From an uncultured Bacteroidales bacterium (GTDB lineage: Bacteria > Bacteroidota > Bacteroidia > Bacteroidales > Bacteroidaceae): a stretch of 6,268 nucleotides of DNA. The position numbers and the translations under genes were made by a program. Of the stretch, positions 1 through 6,254 are shown piece by piece. Location: NCBI GenBank assembly GCA_937906165.1, contig CALCYA010000019.1, forward strand, positions 1-6,268, written 5' to 3'. Numbering within the stretch: position 1 is the first letter of the stretch; every line of letters begins with the position of its first letter. Below the pieces are notes generated by a model. The model was not told the origin of the DNA. It ran no database searches and saw nothing but the letters and a program-made list of their open reading frames with translations.

Positions 1-5
1 AAAGT

Positions 6-55
6 GCTCCTCTTATTTGTAATTAAGAGGAGCTGTCACGGAGTGACTGAGGAGC
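6..55. repeat. Palindromic repeat-like element with alternative pairings
   Basis: A perfect 10-bp inverted repeat, GCTCCTCTTA (6-15) with TAAGAGGAGC (24-33), has an 8-base loop. It is followed by a second small hairpin, GTCAC (35-39) with GTGAC (43-47), and then GAGGAGC (49-55). This last segment is also an exact complement of the first seven bases of the element (6-12). The left arm can therefore pair either with 24-33 or with 49-55, where it would enclose the other hairpin. This compact multi-arm design resembles dispersed extragenic palindromes of gut Bacteroidota. That it is repeated in the genome cannot be shown from one copy. Confidence 0.5.
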
Positions 56-134
56 AAAAACTATAACTTTAAATCTTAACCCCACTTGTGGGTTTAAATA
101 GCGCACATTAAAGACTTAAGAACTCAAAGCTATT

Positions 135-155
135 GTCTCCCTGTATTAGGGAGAC
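135..155. repeat. 8-bp inverted repeat, part of a repeat-like unit
   Basis: GTCTCCCT (135-142) pairs perfectly with AGGGAGAC (148-155) around a 5-base loop. The following GAGCGAAGCGGAGAGG segment is of the GAGCGAAGCGAG type often seen in extragenic repeats of gut bacteria. There is no T tract on either strand, so it does not look like an intrinsic terminator. Confidence 0.4.
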
Positions 156-251
156 GAGCGAAGCGGAGAGGGTCACATTAATCGTTAAACGTTGTTTAAG
201 ATCTTATAAACAGACGCTCCCTTAAGCCTTACACAACACACATTGAACGCT

Positions 252-288
252 ATTGTCATGTCGAGCGAGCACAGCGACGAGACATCTC
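252..288. repeat. Degenerate extragenic palindrome (GTCGAGCG...GACGAGAC)
   Basis: The segment around 255-286 begins ATGTCGAGCGAGC and ends GCGACGAGACAT, giving an imperfect palindrome with ATGTC/GACAT ends and a GC-rich centre. It resembles the widespread 'GTCGAGCGAAGCGAGACATCTC' style of extragenic repeat. It shares the preceding GCTATTGTC word with the unit at 129-155. Function and copy number are unknown. Confidence 0.4.
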
Positions 289-296
289 AAGAAACA

Positions 297-316
297 TCGT
301 AAGTTACGAGTTTTTT
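297..316 (+). terminator. Weak terminator-like hairpin plus T6 (uncertain)
   Basis: TCGTA (297-301) pairs with TACGA (305-309) around a 3-base loop, and one base later comes a run of six T (311-316). The layout suits a plus-strand intrinsic terminator for a gene entering from the left. The 5-bp stem is too short for confidence, and the upstream gene is not in the window. Confidence 0.2.
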
Positions 317-377
317 CGGGCAAAGCCCTCAACAACACGTCTCACACAGGGTTATTGACTTTAGCCCCTTCGGCTTT

Positions 378-491
378 TTAGCTAAGGCTGACGACTCGGG
401 CGTTGTAGGCGCAGACCGTTTTACCACCGACCTGCAGGCCGACACTATAAAAATTCTCCCCGGTTGCAATAGTCAACCGGGGAGAAATCAT
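378..491 (-). other. 37-codon open frame across the terminator (doubtful gene)
   Basis: An ATG at 491-489 opens a 37-codon minus-strand frame that ends in TAA at 380-378. Its predicted C-terminal part is fairly protein-like (GLQVGGKTVCAYNARVVSLS). The frame runs straight through both arms of the operon terminator, which argues against it being a separately translated gene. The opposite strand is also open over the same interval, so the open frame may be a by-product of repeat-derived sequence. No known family is recognised. Confidence 0.15.
449..487 (-). terminator. Intrinsic terminator of the lipoprotein operon
   Basis: A perfect 13-bp inverted repeat, TTCTCCCCGGTTG (454-466) with CAACCGGGGAGAA (474-486), encloses a 7-base loop. 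On the minus strand it is followed at once by five T residues (453-449). On the plus strand no T tract follows, so it acts for minus-strand transcription only. It lies about 54 bases after the stop codon of the CotH-domain gene. A smaller 6-bp hairpin, AACTAT/ATAGTT (499-516), sits between the stop codon and this terminator. Confidence 0.88.
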
Positions 492-540
492 TGTGTAAAA
501 CTATTCGTTTATAGTTCTAAAAAGAGTCAGAATCAGTATC

Positions 541-3321
541 TTATTCCTCTTTGATATCTACAGATGGCCATGTCTTGCTTGTAACATAGCTCATACCATC
601 GATACGCTTTATCAGCATCTGGCTCAGCGTACTTACGGCATTCTCGAATGTCATCGCCTCGTCACCGCAGTAACCGCCACTATTTTTGTCCATTGTATGA
701 CCGAGATTATATAAACTTGCACGGGTTCTCTTGCTCTTGTTGTCAAGCTGCCACATTCTCCAGTTCTCAGCCTCGCTTTGTTTGAGTTTCTCTGCCAACA
801 CCGACAATGTGCCTGCATATGATTTAAGCGCACCGCTTACCGCGCTCCAACGTTCAGCCGCAACATTCTTGAAAGTATTGCTCTTTACAAGCATTGGATA
901 CCACATGTAACTGCGGTCCTCCTTTACAGCTGTTGGCTCGTTCTTTGCACGGAAGCTGTAATAAGTCTTGCTGCCGAACCAGCTACTGCTTGCCTTTGCA
1001 TGCTCAAGAATAGACTTTTTATAGTCATAATCAGTAACCGGATTACCATCAACAGGCAGTGTCAACCAGTCGAAATCCCAGATTGGTCCGGCATAGAGCT
1101 TGCCGTCGTTTATATACATATACACACTCTTTGGATGCTGCATCTCGCAGTTCATCATAAGCTCCTGAATGAGCCAGTAGTCGACCATACTGGTAATATC
1201 GAGAGTGTTGAATGCAGTTTCAAATGAAGTCTGGTTACCCTTGTATCCTGCATAGAGGTTATCTTCAATTCCGAATACAAGACCTTTTGCGTAATCAAGC
1301 ATCTCATTGGTAGCCGCATCCTTGAACATGAACGGAACATAGTGCTTTGTTATGAACTTGGGATTCTCCTCCTCGTCATAGGCATCGTCACACTCAAACA
1401 GGTAGCCGCACTCGGCAGGAGCAGCACCGCTATCCTCATATGGGTCATTTATATCAAGGCGGTTACCGTCAATCTTTATCTGTTCGCAGAGATAATAGTT
1501 ACCTACGTGAACACCGTTGTACACCAGCTCAACATGTTGTCCGCTTGGGTTCCACGCAAGACCGTCATTAGGGAACTGCTTCTTGAACACATCGGCAATA
1601 CCGAATGCCACCTCGTTACGCATTATGGTGCGGTCCTTCCAATTGGCAAGCAGCACCCAGCGCTTGTGTGCCGGCATACCAAGCACTCTGCTTTTTTCTT
1701 TAAGCTTCACGGCAAAAGCCTTTTTAGGCATCTGCTGTGTAACATTGCCTCGTACGCGGGTAGAAGCATCGATAGCATCGGTATTTACAAGAGAACCATA
1801 TTTGTCGCGCAGACCGATAGAACCGTCGGGATAATAGGCTGCAAACCAATCGACACCGCTCTCTTGTTCCCAATCACTATCTTTGGGTTGCCATTTTGCG
1901 CCAGTGGCAGCAAACCATGCATTGCTTGCATTGATGTAGTCAGAATTATTTTCGGTAGATGTTGTTCCGCTCTCCTGATTGATTACAATAACAGGCAGGC
2001 CGGTATTGGTAAGTTCAACATCATACATGGTCATCTCTCCCAGCTCGTTACCAACTGCGATCTGCTTATATTTAAAGAAATCGACCTCGGTGACACCGCT
2101 CTCTATAAGCCCGTCCTCGTATGCAATCATCGCACCTTCGGTGGTGGTGATTGTCGGCACCAGCTTGCGGTTGTTCAGGTAAGGCAGATAGAGAGTAATC
2201 TTCTGGTTCTCCTGGTCAATGGTACACACCTCCTCTGTTACGGTCTCATAGCCCGGTTTTCCTGTAGAGGTGTTGAACTTGAGTCTGCGGCCAAGAATCT
2301 TTCCGGGATTCTTTTCAACCTCGAACTTCATGCTCAATATTTTAATGTCCGATGTAGGTTTCTCCTCGGGTTGTTCCTCACTGTCATCACCGTCACCCTG
2401 TATGTTGTCAAACTCCACATCCTCAAAAGAGGCAAGATTAAGAGGGATATTGTACAAACCGCCCGCAATGTGGTCAACCGTTGATGTTGTCTCCACCGTT
2501 GCTTTTGATGTCGCTGTTTCAACAACGAAAGTGAGTTTGTCGCCCTTCTTTATAGCCGGCAACACGGTTGTATAGGCATAGCGTGTAATGCCGTTGGACA
2601 GTGTGGGGTTATTGCTCCAATAGAGAAGCATGCTGTCACAATCCTCATTCTGGGCGGCAAGTGTCAATGTGCGACGTTGCAGGTTCATAGTGAAGTTACC
2701 ACTTATGTTACGGCTATTGTTAACCTTCATCGACACGCTGACAATCCTACCACCCTCAAGCGGTGTTCCTGTAGCATTGACACCAATCTGAAGGATAGAT
2801 ACCAAACGGTTGAAGTTAAACGATGTAGAAAGCAAATTAGAGCTGCGCACCGAACCTATGCGGTAGTCATAGGGAAGTTCGGCATTGGAAGTATGATACT
2901 CGCGTACTACAGGGATTGAACCCTTTACCTTGTCATACGATACGCCATTGTTCTCCTTGCTGTAGGGATAGTAGGCATACTTTGCCGAGCCGATGAGCAA
3001 ACCGCGGAAAGTGACGCTCTCGCTGTTCTTTGTGTTTGTTCCGGTGAACTCGACATTCTTGCTGTAACTGCTGTACACGCCTATCTTTTCTTTAGGAAGC
3101 CACTTTGTACCGAAGCCCTCGTCGTAACCGCTGCCTTCAATGACTACCGTACGGGTATCTTTGACATCAATACTTGATTCCGAGTCTATAAACGGCGCTT
3201 CAAGGCCGGCCACCATCTCCACCTCATCAGGGACACTGTTGGCAATATCATCCTCGGCGCACGATACCGCCAGAGACAGCGCCAACAAGTAGCATAATCG
3301 TCTTAAAATTGGTGTTTTCAT
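541..3321 (-). CDS. Surface lipoprotein with CotH kinase domain
   Basis: This is a 926-residue predicted surface lipoprotein. Residues 1-20 form a signal peptide ending LAVS before Cys21, and the following AEDD fits a Bacteroidota surface-export signal. Residues about 55-300 look like a fimbrillin-type beta-sandwich (DTRT at 55-58, YAYYPY at 115-120). An acidic linker (301-325) leads to an Ig-like domain (about 326-446) that closes with GLPVIVI. The CotH domain spans about 462-755, with RGN at 524-526, a KK pair at 533-534, RWVLLANWKDRTIMRN at 554-569, GNYYLCEQIKI at 607-617 and GPIWDFDW at 745-752. The last carries the acidic DxD expected to bind metal. CotH proteins of Bacillus spores and some fungi are atypical protein-kinase-fold enzymes or adhesins; the substrate here is unknown. 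The ATG has an AT-rich leader and no clear Shine-Dalgarno. It is the last gene of the unit. The family call is solid, but kinase activity is inferred. Confidence 0.9.
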   Translation of the reverse strand: MKTPILRRLCYLLALSLAVSCAEDDIANSVPDEVEMVAGLEAPFIDSESSIDVKDTRTVVIEGSGYDEGFGTKWLPKEKIGVYSSYSKNVEFTGTNTKNSESVTFRGLLIGSAKYAYYPYSKENNGVSYDKVKGSIPVVREYHTSNAELPYDYRIGSVRSSNLLSTSFNFNRLVSILQIGVNATGTPLEGGRIVSVSMKVNNSRNISGNFTMNLQRRTLTLAAQNEDCDSMLLYWSNNPTLSNGITRYAYTTVLPAIKKGDKLTFVVETATSKATVETTSTVDHIAGGLYNIPLNLASFEDVEFDNIQGDGDDSEEQPEEKPTSDIKILSMKFEVEKNPGKILGRRLKFNTSTGKPGYETVTEEVCTIDQENQKITLYLPYLNNRKLVPTITTTEGAMIAYEDGLIESGVTEVDFFKYKQIAVGNELGEMTMYDVELTNTGLPVIVINQESGTTSTENNSDYINASNAWFAATGAKWQPKDSDWEQESGVDWFAAYYPDGSIGLRDKYGSLVNTDAIDASTRVRGNVTQQMPKKAFAVKLKEKSRVLGMPAHKRWVLLANWKDRTIMRNEVAFGIADVFKKQFPNDGLAWNPSGQHVELVYNGVHVGNYYLCEQIKIDGNRLDINDPYEDSGAAPAECGYLFECDDAYDEEENPKFITKHYVPFMFKDAATNEMLDYAKGLVFGIEDNLYAGYKGNQTSFETAFNTLDITSMVDYWLIQELMMNCEMQHPKSVYMYINDGKLYAGPIWDFDWLTLPVDGNPVTDYDYKKSILEHAKASSSWFGSKTYYSFRAKNEPTAVKEDRSYMWYPMLVKSNTFKNVAAERWSAVSGALKSYAGTLSVLAEKLKQSEAENWRMWQLDNKSKRTRASLYNLGHTMDKNSGGYCGDEAMTFENAVSTLSQMLIKRIDGMSYVTSKTWPSVDIKEE

Positions 3322-3344
3322 AATTAGTTATTTTTAAGGTTAAT

Positions 3345-3394
3345 AAAAGCGACAATGTCGGAAGCAACCACTTGTGGCTACCTCCAACATTGTC
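3345..3394 (-). promoter_or_regulatory. Long intercistronic hairpin, possible attenuator or partial terminator
   Basis: Bases 3351-3370 and 3375-3394 form a 20-bp stem with a 4-base loop. Four positions (3359/3386, 3363/3382, 3365/3380, 3367/3378) are A-C mismatches in plus-strand RNA but G-U pairs in minus-strand RNA. Only the operon transcript can therefore form the uninterrupted stem. In transcript order the stem is followed by GC and then TTTTATT, a short U tract. Only 29 bases separate the stem from the ATG of the CotH-domain gene, and I recognise no Bacteroides-type promoter (TTTG / TAnnTTTG) there. Partial termination, attenuation or transcript stabilisation between the two large genes is more likely than a full stop. 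The mechanism is inferred. Confidence 0.7.
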
Positions 3395-3455
3395 ATATAT
3401 TCAAGAATTCTCTCTGCTCATCATAAGTTTCTTTTACATCGCAGCCCTTAGGCAT
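3393..3455 (-). other. 20-codon open frame overlapping the upstream stop (doubtful)
   Basis: The stop of the 864-residue gene overlaps an ATG in the arrangement TGATG, which opens a 20-codon frame (MPKGCDVKETYDEQ...). This frame ends in TGA at 3395-3393, exactly at the base of the intercistronic hairpin. A coupled leader peptide ending at an attenuator would look like this, but a frame this short can arise by chance. There is no sequence-family support. Confidence 0.15.
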
Positions 3456-6049
3456 CACTCTTCGTAGAACTCATTATTATTGCTGAGGATAAGTCCCAAC
3501 AAATCATATGCCGGGTCACCTGATGTTGCCGTTATGCGGTCAATGAGTACAATACCCGTTGGGCCTGTTTCACCTGCTTGGATTTTCGCTACGACATGGT
3601 CATAGAACGCCTTGTTCAGGTCCGCTGCAAGGCCTGCGATATCACCGCCCTCACTGGCTCCACCCCACCATCCTTCACCCGGGTACAATGGAGTAACACT
3701 ACTTGAGCTGCCTCCTGCCGGATAATAACCCGACAATGAGTTTATATAAGTGTATGTTCTGTCGGTATCGGCAATCGATTTGTCATATGTGGCACATACA
3801 TGCTCCACCTTTTCATTGAATGATTCAAACCAATAAAAACGAATACCGAACCACGAGCGATATGGCACCTGTGATTCCACCACTCTTGCCCAATCCTGAT
3901 ACCAGCACTGTTTGCCTTCGGCATTGTTCGTATCAAAAGCAAAATCAGGTTCACCCCTTGTTATTGTATTGCTTCCTGATGTTGCAGTGTATACATTTCC
4001 GCTTAGCGCAAAACTCAAATAGGCACGTGTCATATACTTCTCCATAAATTCCGTATTGCCGGTTTCGGTAACATTATCACCGAAATCATTTACAGGCTTG
4101 CCGTTTACCTTATAGCCTCGGCGTCCCCAACGGTCCTTGCCCGTACCACAACCATCAATAAGTGTTATACCTGTCAATGGGTCACCGTCAGCATCACTGA
4201 CCTCGGCAATAATCTCTACAGAATTCTCATAGTTTGTCCTTGCCTGCCCAACACTCTTTTCCACAGAACTGTAATAGTTATCACGATTAGCATATGACGG
4301 CTCTTCCTCACCCTGCTGATTTAAACGCGCAATGACAATCAGCTTGCCACGCGCCTGGGCAAGTGTCAGGTCTGGGGTATACTGAATGAGCCTACCGGCG
4401 TACTTGCCATCTGACAATGTCTGGAAATCGGTGTACATCTGTGCAAGTTCTTTTGCAAAAGCCTCTGAACAGCGATTGTTTGAGCGAGAACCTTCATTAT
4501 CATTACCCTCCGATTGATAAGAGATAATAACTGCCGCAGTCTCTGTTGTGGTACTAATTACCTTATCAAGCAGTTCGGTCATCACAGAACCTACTGTAAT
4601 ATCTTTATTGTTTGCATCCTTTGCATTTGTATAACCATTGCCGCTACTGCTACCCACACGTACTGGCTGATCATATAGCGAGTTTCCCTCTCCGCTATTG
4701 AACGAGCGTTTACAAGCGAACTCGAATGCACGTACACCATATTTCCACAACCCTTCAAGGTTAAGAGTCTGTTGCACATAGTCGGCACTTGCAGTTCTTG
4801 TAAATGCACCACCTGCACCAGGGATTGAAAGGGCTGAAATTTTAGCTTTTTCAGGGCTTGGAATCTGTGACATCCACTTGCTGGCATCCATATCAAAATC
4901 ACCTGATGGCAGAGTCAAGCCGTTGATACGAGTCTTCACATTTGCCTTGATGTCTGCATCGGCCAAAGTCTTGGACATCTCACCCACGCCGGCCTCCGAA
5001 AAACTAACCTTCAGATTCTCTGCAAGTACATTGCCATAAGTGCCGGGAAGCAAGAATGCTGTAAAAGTGATGCTGCAGCCCTCTTTTACCTTCAAGATAC
5101 CATCTTTCTCGGCTGTCTCACGCAGACTGAAGTGTACACGCGCGCTGGCATCTGCATTCGCATTGCAAGTCACATAGCTACTGCCATCCCAATCTTCTTT
5201 CAGGTCAACAGAAGAAAACCTGCCTATAATAGGATTCACGCCATCACCCGCAATCCAAATATCTGATATCTGTTTCTCATCTTCATCTCCGTCAGTATCC
5301 TCAGGGAATGTCAAAGTTATCTCAACAGCAGTCACCATCGGGTAGAAAGTGAGGTCGACACCACCGTCGGCCGTGGTAGCAGTCTCCTTTGCAACCATAA
5401 ATGCATTGCGCATATCAGGTGCTATAGTCCAGTTACCATTGCTATCTTTTGTTATATTCGCGCTACCCGGAGTCTGGTCAGCCGACAACAGAGCCTCAAC
5501 AAAGACCTTTTCACCGTCTTTTACAAACCTCACACCTTCGGCAGAGGTAATGCTTCCCGGATTGCCCTGATATTCAGTCTGCAACATATCAGGAGATGGA
5601 TATATCGCATAGAAATCATGGGCTTCGGTGCTTGACCAATGCAAAGCACCGACCTGATTCTCCTCTTTCTGCAAGTATGCAAAATCGCTAACAGTTGTTG
5701 ACACCGCATCAGTTTCTGCAACCTGATAGGTCACATTATGGCGTGTCAGCTCATCTTCACCAGAAGGGTTGGCAGCCTGCGGGCTGTATATAAGGACATG
5801 GTCATCCTCAGGTATCCAATCAATATGCTGGAACTTGACAGTTTGGCCTCCCACTGTGCCGTCATACACAGTGCCATATACAGTTCGTGTATCTGAGTTT
5901 CCGCTCTCAAATCCGGCACGGCTTCCAAAAAGGACCTCGGTACCGACTTCCGCCGGTTCATAACCTTTATTCTGCATTATCTCGTCTTGGCAAGATACTG
6001 ACACAAGTGCAAGAAAAGCAAACAAAAATATATACAATATATTTCTCAT
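3455..6049 (-). CDS. Surface lipoprotein with fimbrillin-like and PI-PLC-like domains, probably non-catalytic
   Basis: This is an 864-residue predicted surface lipoprotein. Residues 1-19 are a hydrophobic signal ending VSVS before Cys20, and the QDE that follows fits surface export. Residues about 53-385 resemble a fimbrillin-type beta-sandwich (DTRT at 53-56, WIPEDDHVLIYS at 78-89, FYAIYP at 146-151). From about 390 the pattern of a PI-PLC X-type barrel appears: WMSQI, LSIPG at 407-411, GVRAFEF at 438-444, ARGKLIVIARL at 566-576, QDW at 718-720 and GIVLIDR at 832-838. The usual PGTHDS loop reads PGAGGA, the usual FDIR reads FEFA, and there is no histidine between residues 307 and 749. Phospholipase activity is therefore unlikely, and binding of a sugar, lipid or protein is a more plausible role. 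It starts 16 bases after the small upstream gene, in an AT-rich leader. The barrel assignment is made by eye. Confidence 0.75.
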   Translation of the reverse strand: MRNILYIFLFAFLALVSVSCQDEIMQNKGYEPAEVGTEVLFGSRAGFESGNSDTRTVYGTVYDGTVGGQTVKFQHIDWIPEDDHVLIYSPQAANPSGEDELTRHNVTYQVAETDAVSTTVSDFAYLQKEENQVGALHWSSTEAHDFYAIYPSPDMLQTEYQGNPGSITSAEGVRFVKDGEKVFVEALLSADQTPGSANITKDSNGNWTIAPDMRNAFMVAKETATTADGGVDLTFYPMVTAVEITLTFPEDTDGDEDEKQISDIWIAGDGVNPIIGRFSSVDLKEDWDGSSYVTCNANADASARVHFSLRETAEKDGILKVKEGCSITFTAFLLPGTYGNVLAENLKVSFSEAGVGEMSKTLADADIKANVKTRINGLTLPSGDFDMDASKWMSQIPSPEKAKISALSIPGAGGAFTRTASADYVQQTLNLEGLWKYGVRAFEFACKRSFNSGEGNSLYDQPVRVGSSSGNGYTNAKDANNKDITVGSVMTELLDKVISTTTETAAVIISYQSEGNDNEGSRSNNRCSEAFAKELAQMYTDFQTLSDGKYAGRLIQYTPDLTLAQARGKLIVIARLNQQGEEEPSYANRDNYYSSVEKSVGQARTNYENSVEIIAEVSDADGDPLTGITLIDGCGTGKDRWGRRGYKVNGKPVNDFGDNVTETGNTEFMEKYMTRAYLSFALSGNVYTATSGSNTITRGEPDFAFDTNNAEGKQCWYQDWARVVESQVPYRSWFGIRFYWFESFNEKVEHVCATYDKSIADTDRTYTYINSLSGYYPAGGSSSSVTPLYPGEGWWGGASEGGDIAGLAADLNKAFYDHVVAKIQAGETGPTGIVLIDRITATSGDPAYDLLGLILSNNNEFYEE

Positions 6050-6065
6050 AATCTTTACATTTAAT

Positions 6066-6254
6066 TTATTTCCATTCGACTTTGTTCCATTCCTCTACTG
6101 TCTCTACTTTAACCTCCTCGTAATCATGGGCTATAGTCGTTGCACCACTTTTCCTTGCATCATGCACCACCGAAGCGACACAGATTCCCTGCTCCATAGC
6201 CACCTGCTCCCTGAGGGTCAGTGGCTTGAGATAAATTTCTCTTTCTGTTTTCAT
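6066..6254 (-). CDS. Small hypothetical protein, first visible gene of the unit
   Basis: This is a 62-residue protein of unknown function. It has no signal peptide and no membrane segment. The N-terminal third is mixed charge with a leucine/proline stretch (IYLKPLTLREQ), the centre is a short apolar patch (GICVASVV, residues 23-30) with the only cysteine at 25, and the C-terminal part is acidic and ends in two tryptophans (EEWNKVEWK). Small proteins of this general build, with a short apolar patch and a Trp-containing acidic tail, are common before fimbrillin-like genes in Bacteroidales; this is my recollection, not a search result. Its stop is 16 bases before the ATG of the next gene, so co-transcription is very likely. 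The start is preceded by an A-rich leader (AAAAAAAGAACTAT). The frame stays open to the window edge, so an earlier start cannot be excluded. Confidence 0.7.
   Translation of the reverse strand: MKTEREIYLKPLTLREQVAMEQGICVASVVHDARKSGATTIAHDYEEVKVETVEEWNKVEWK

Larger units (their letters stand above)
1..448. other. Non-coding intergenic stretch with repeat-like palindromes
   Basis: I see no convincing gene in this stretch. It holds several short palindromes, listed separately, set in AT-rich sequence. The word CACATT recurs at about 105, 175 and 240. The 9-mer GCTATTGTC occurs at 129-137 and again at 249-257, exactly 120 bases apart, each time just before a palindrome. This gives the region the look of degenerate, partly tandem intergenic repeat material. 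A gene to the left of the window may converge on it, but nothing in the sequence shows that. Confidence 0.6.

Noticed and set aside
81..92. CCCACTTGTGGG hairpin sharing a 10-mer with the apex of the 3351-3394 hairpin
   Set aside because: The shared CCACTTGTGG is itself a short palindrome, so chance similarity is likely. The flanks do not match.
454..486. Perfect inverted repeat as a recombinase site or invertible-element end
   Set aside because: The minus-strand T tract, the GC-rich stem and the position just after the operon explain it fully as an intrinsic terminator, and no partner copy is present in the window.
303..554. Plus-strand open frame as a gene
   Set aside because: It has no ATG, GTG or TTG start codon and runs through the minus-strand terminator and into the 3' end of the CotH-domain gene.
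1342..2484. A 380-codon open frame on the plus strand
   Set aside because: It lies wholly antisense to the CotH-domain gene, whose minus-strand translation has clear family motifs. The antisense product is hydrophobic and Cys/His rich with no recognisable domain, as expected from a reading shadow.
3322..3454. Independent promoter for the CotH-domain gene
   Set aside because: I could not find a TTTG / TAnnTTTG pair at suitable spacing in the gap, so I made no promoter call. A non-consensus promoter remains possible.
3455..3500. Programmed frameshift extending the PLC-like protein into the downstream 20-codon frame
   Set aside because: The alternative frame has a stop only a few codons upstream of the TGATG overlap and no slippery heptamer is visible, so the window for a shift is very small.
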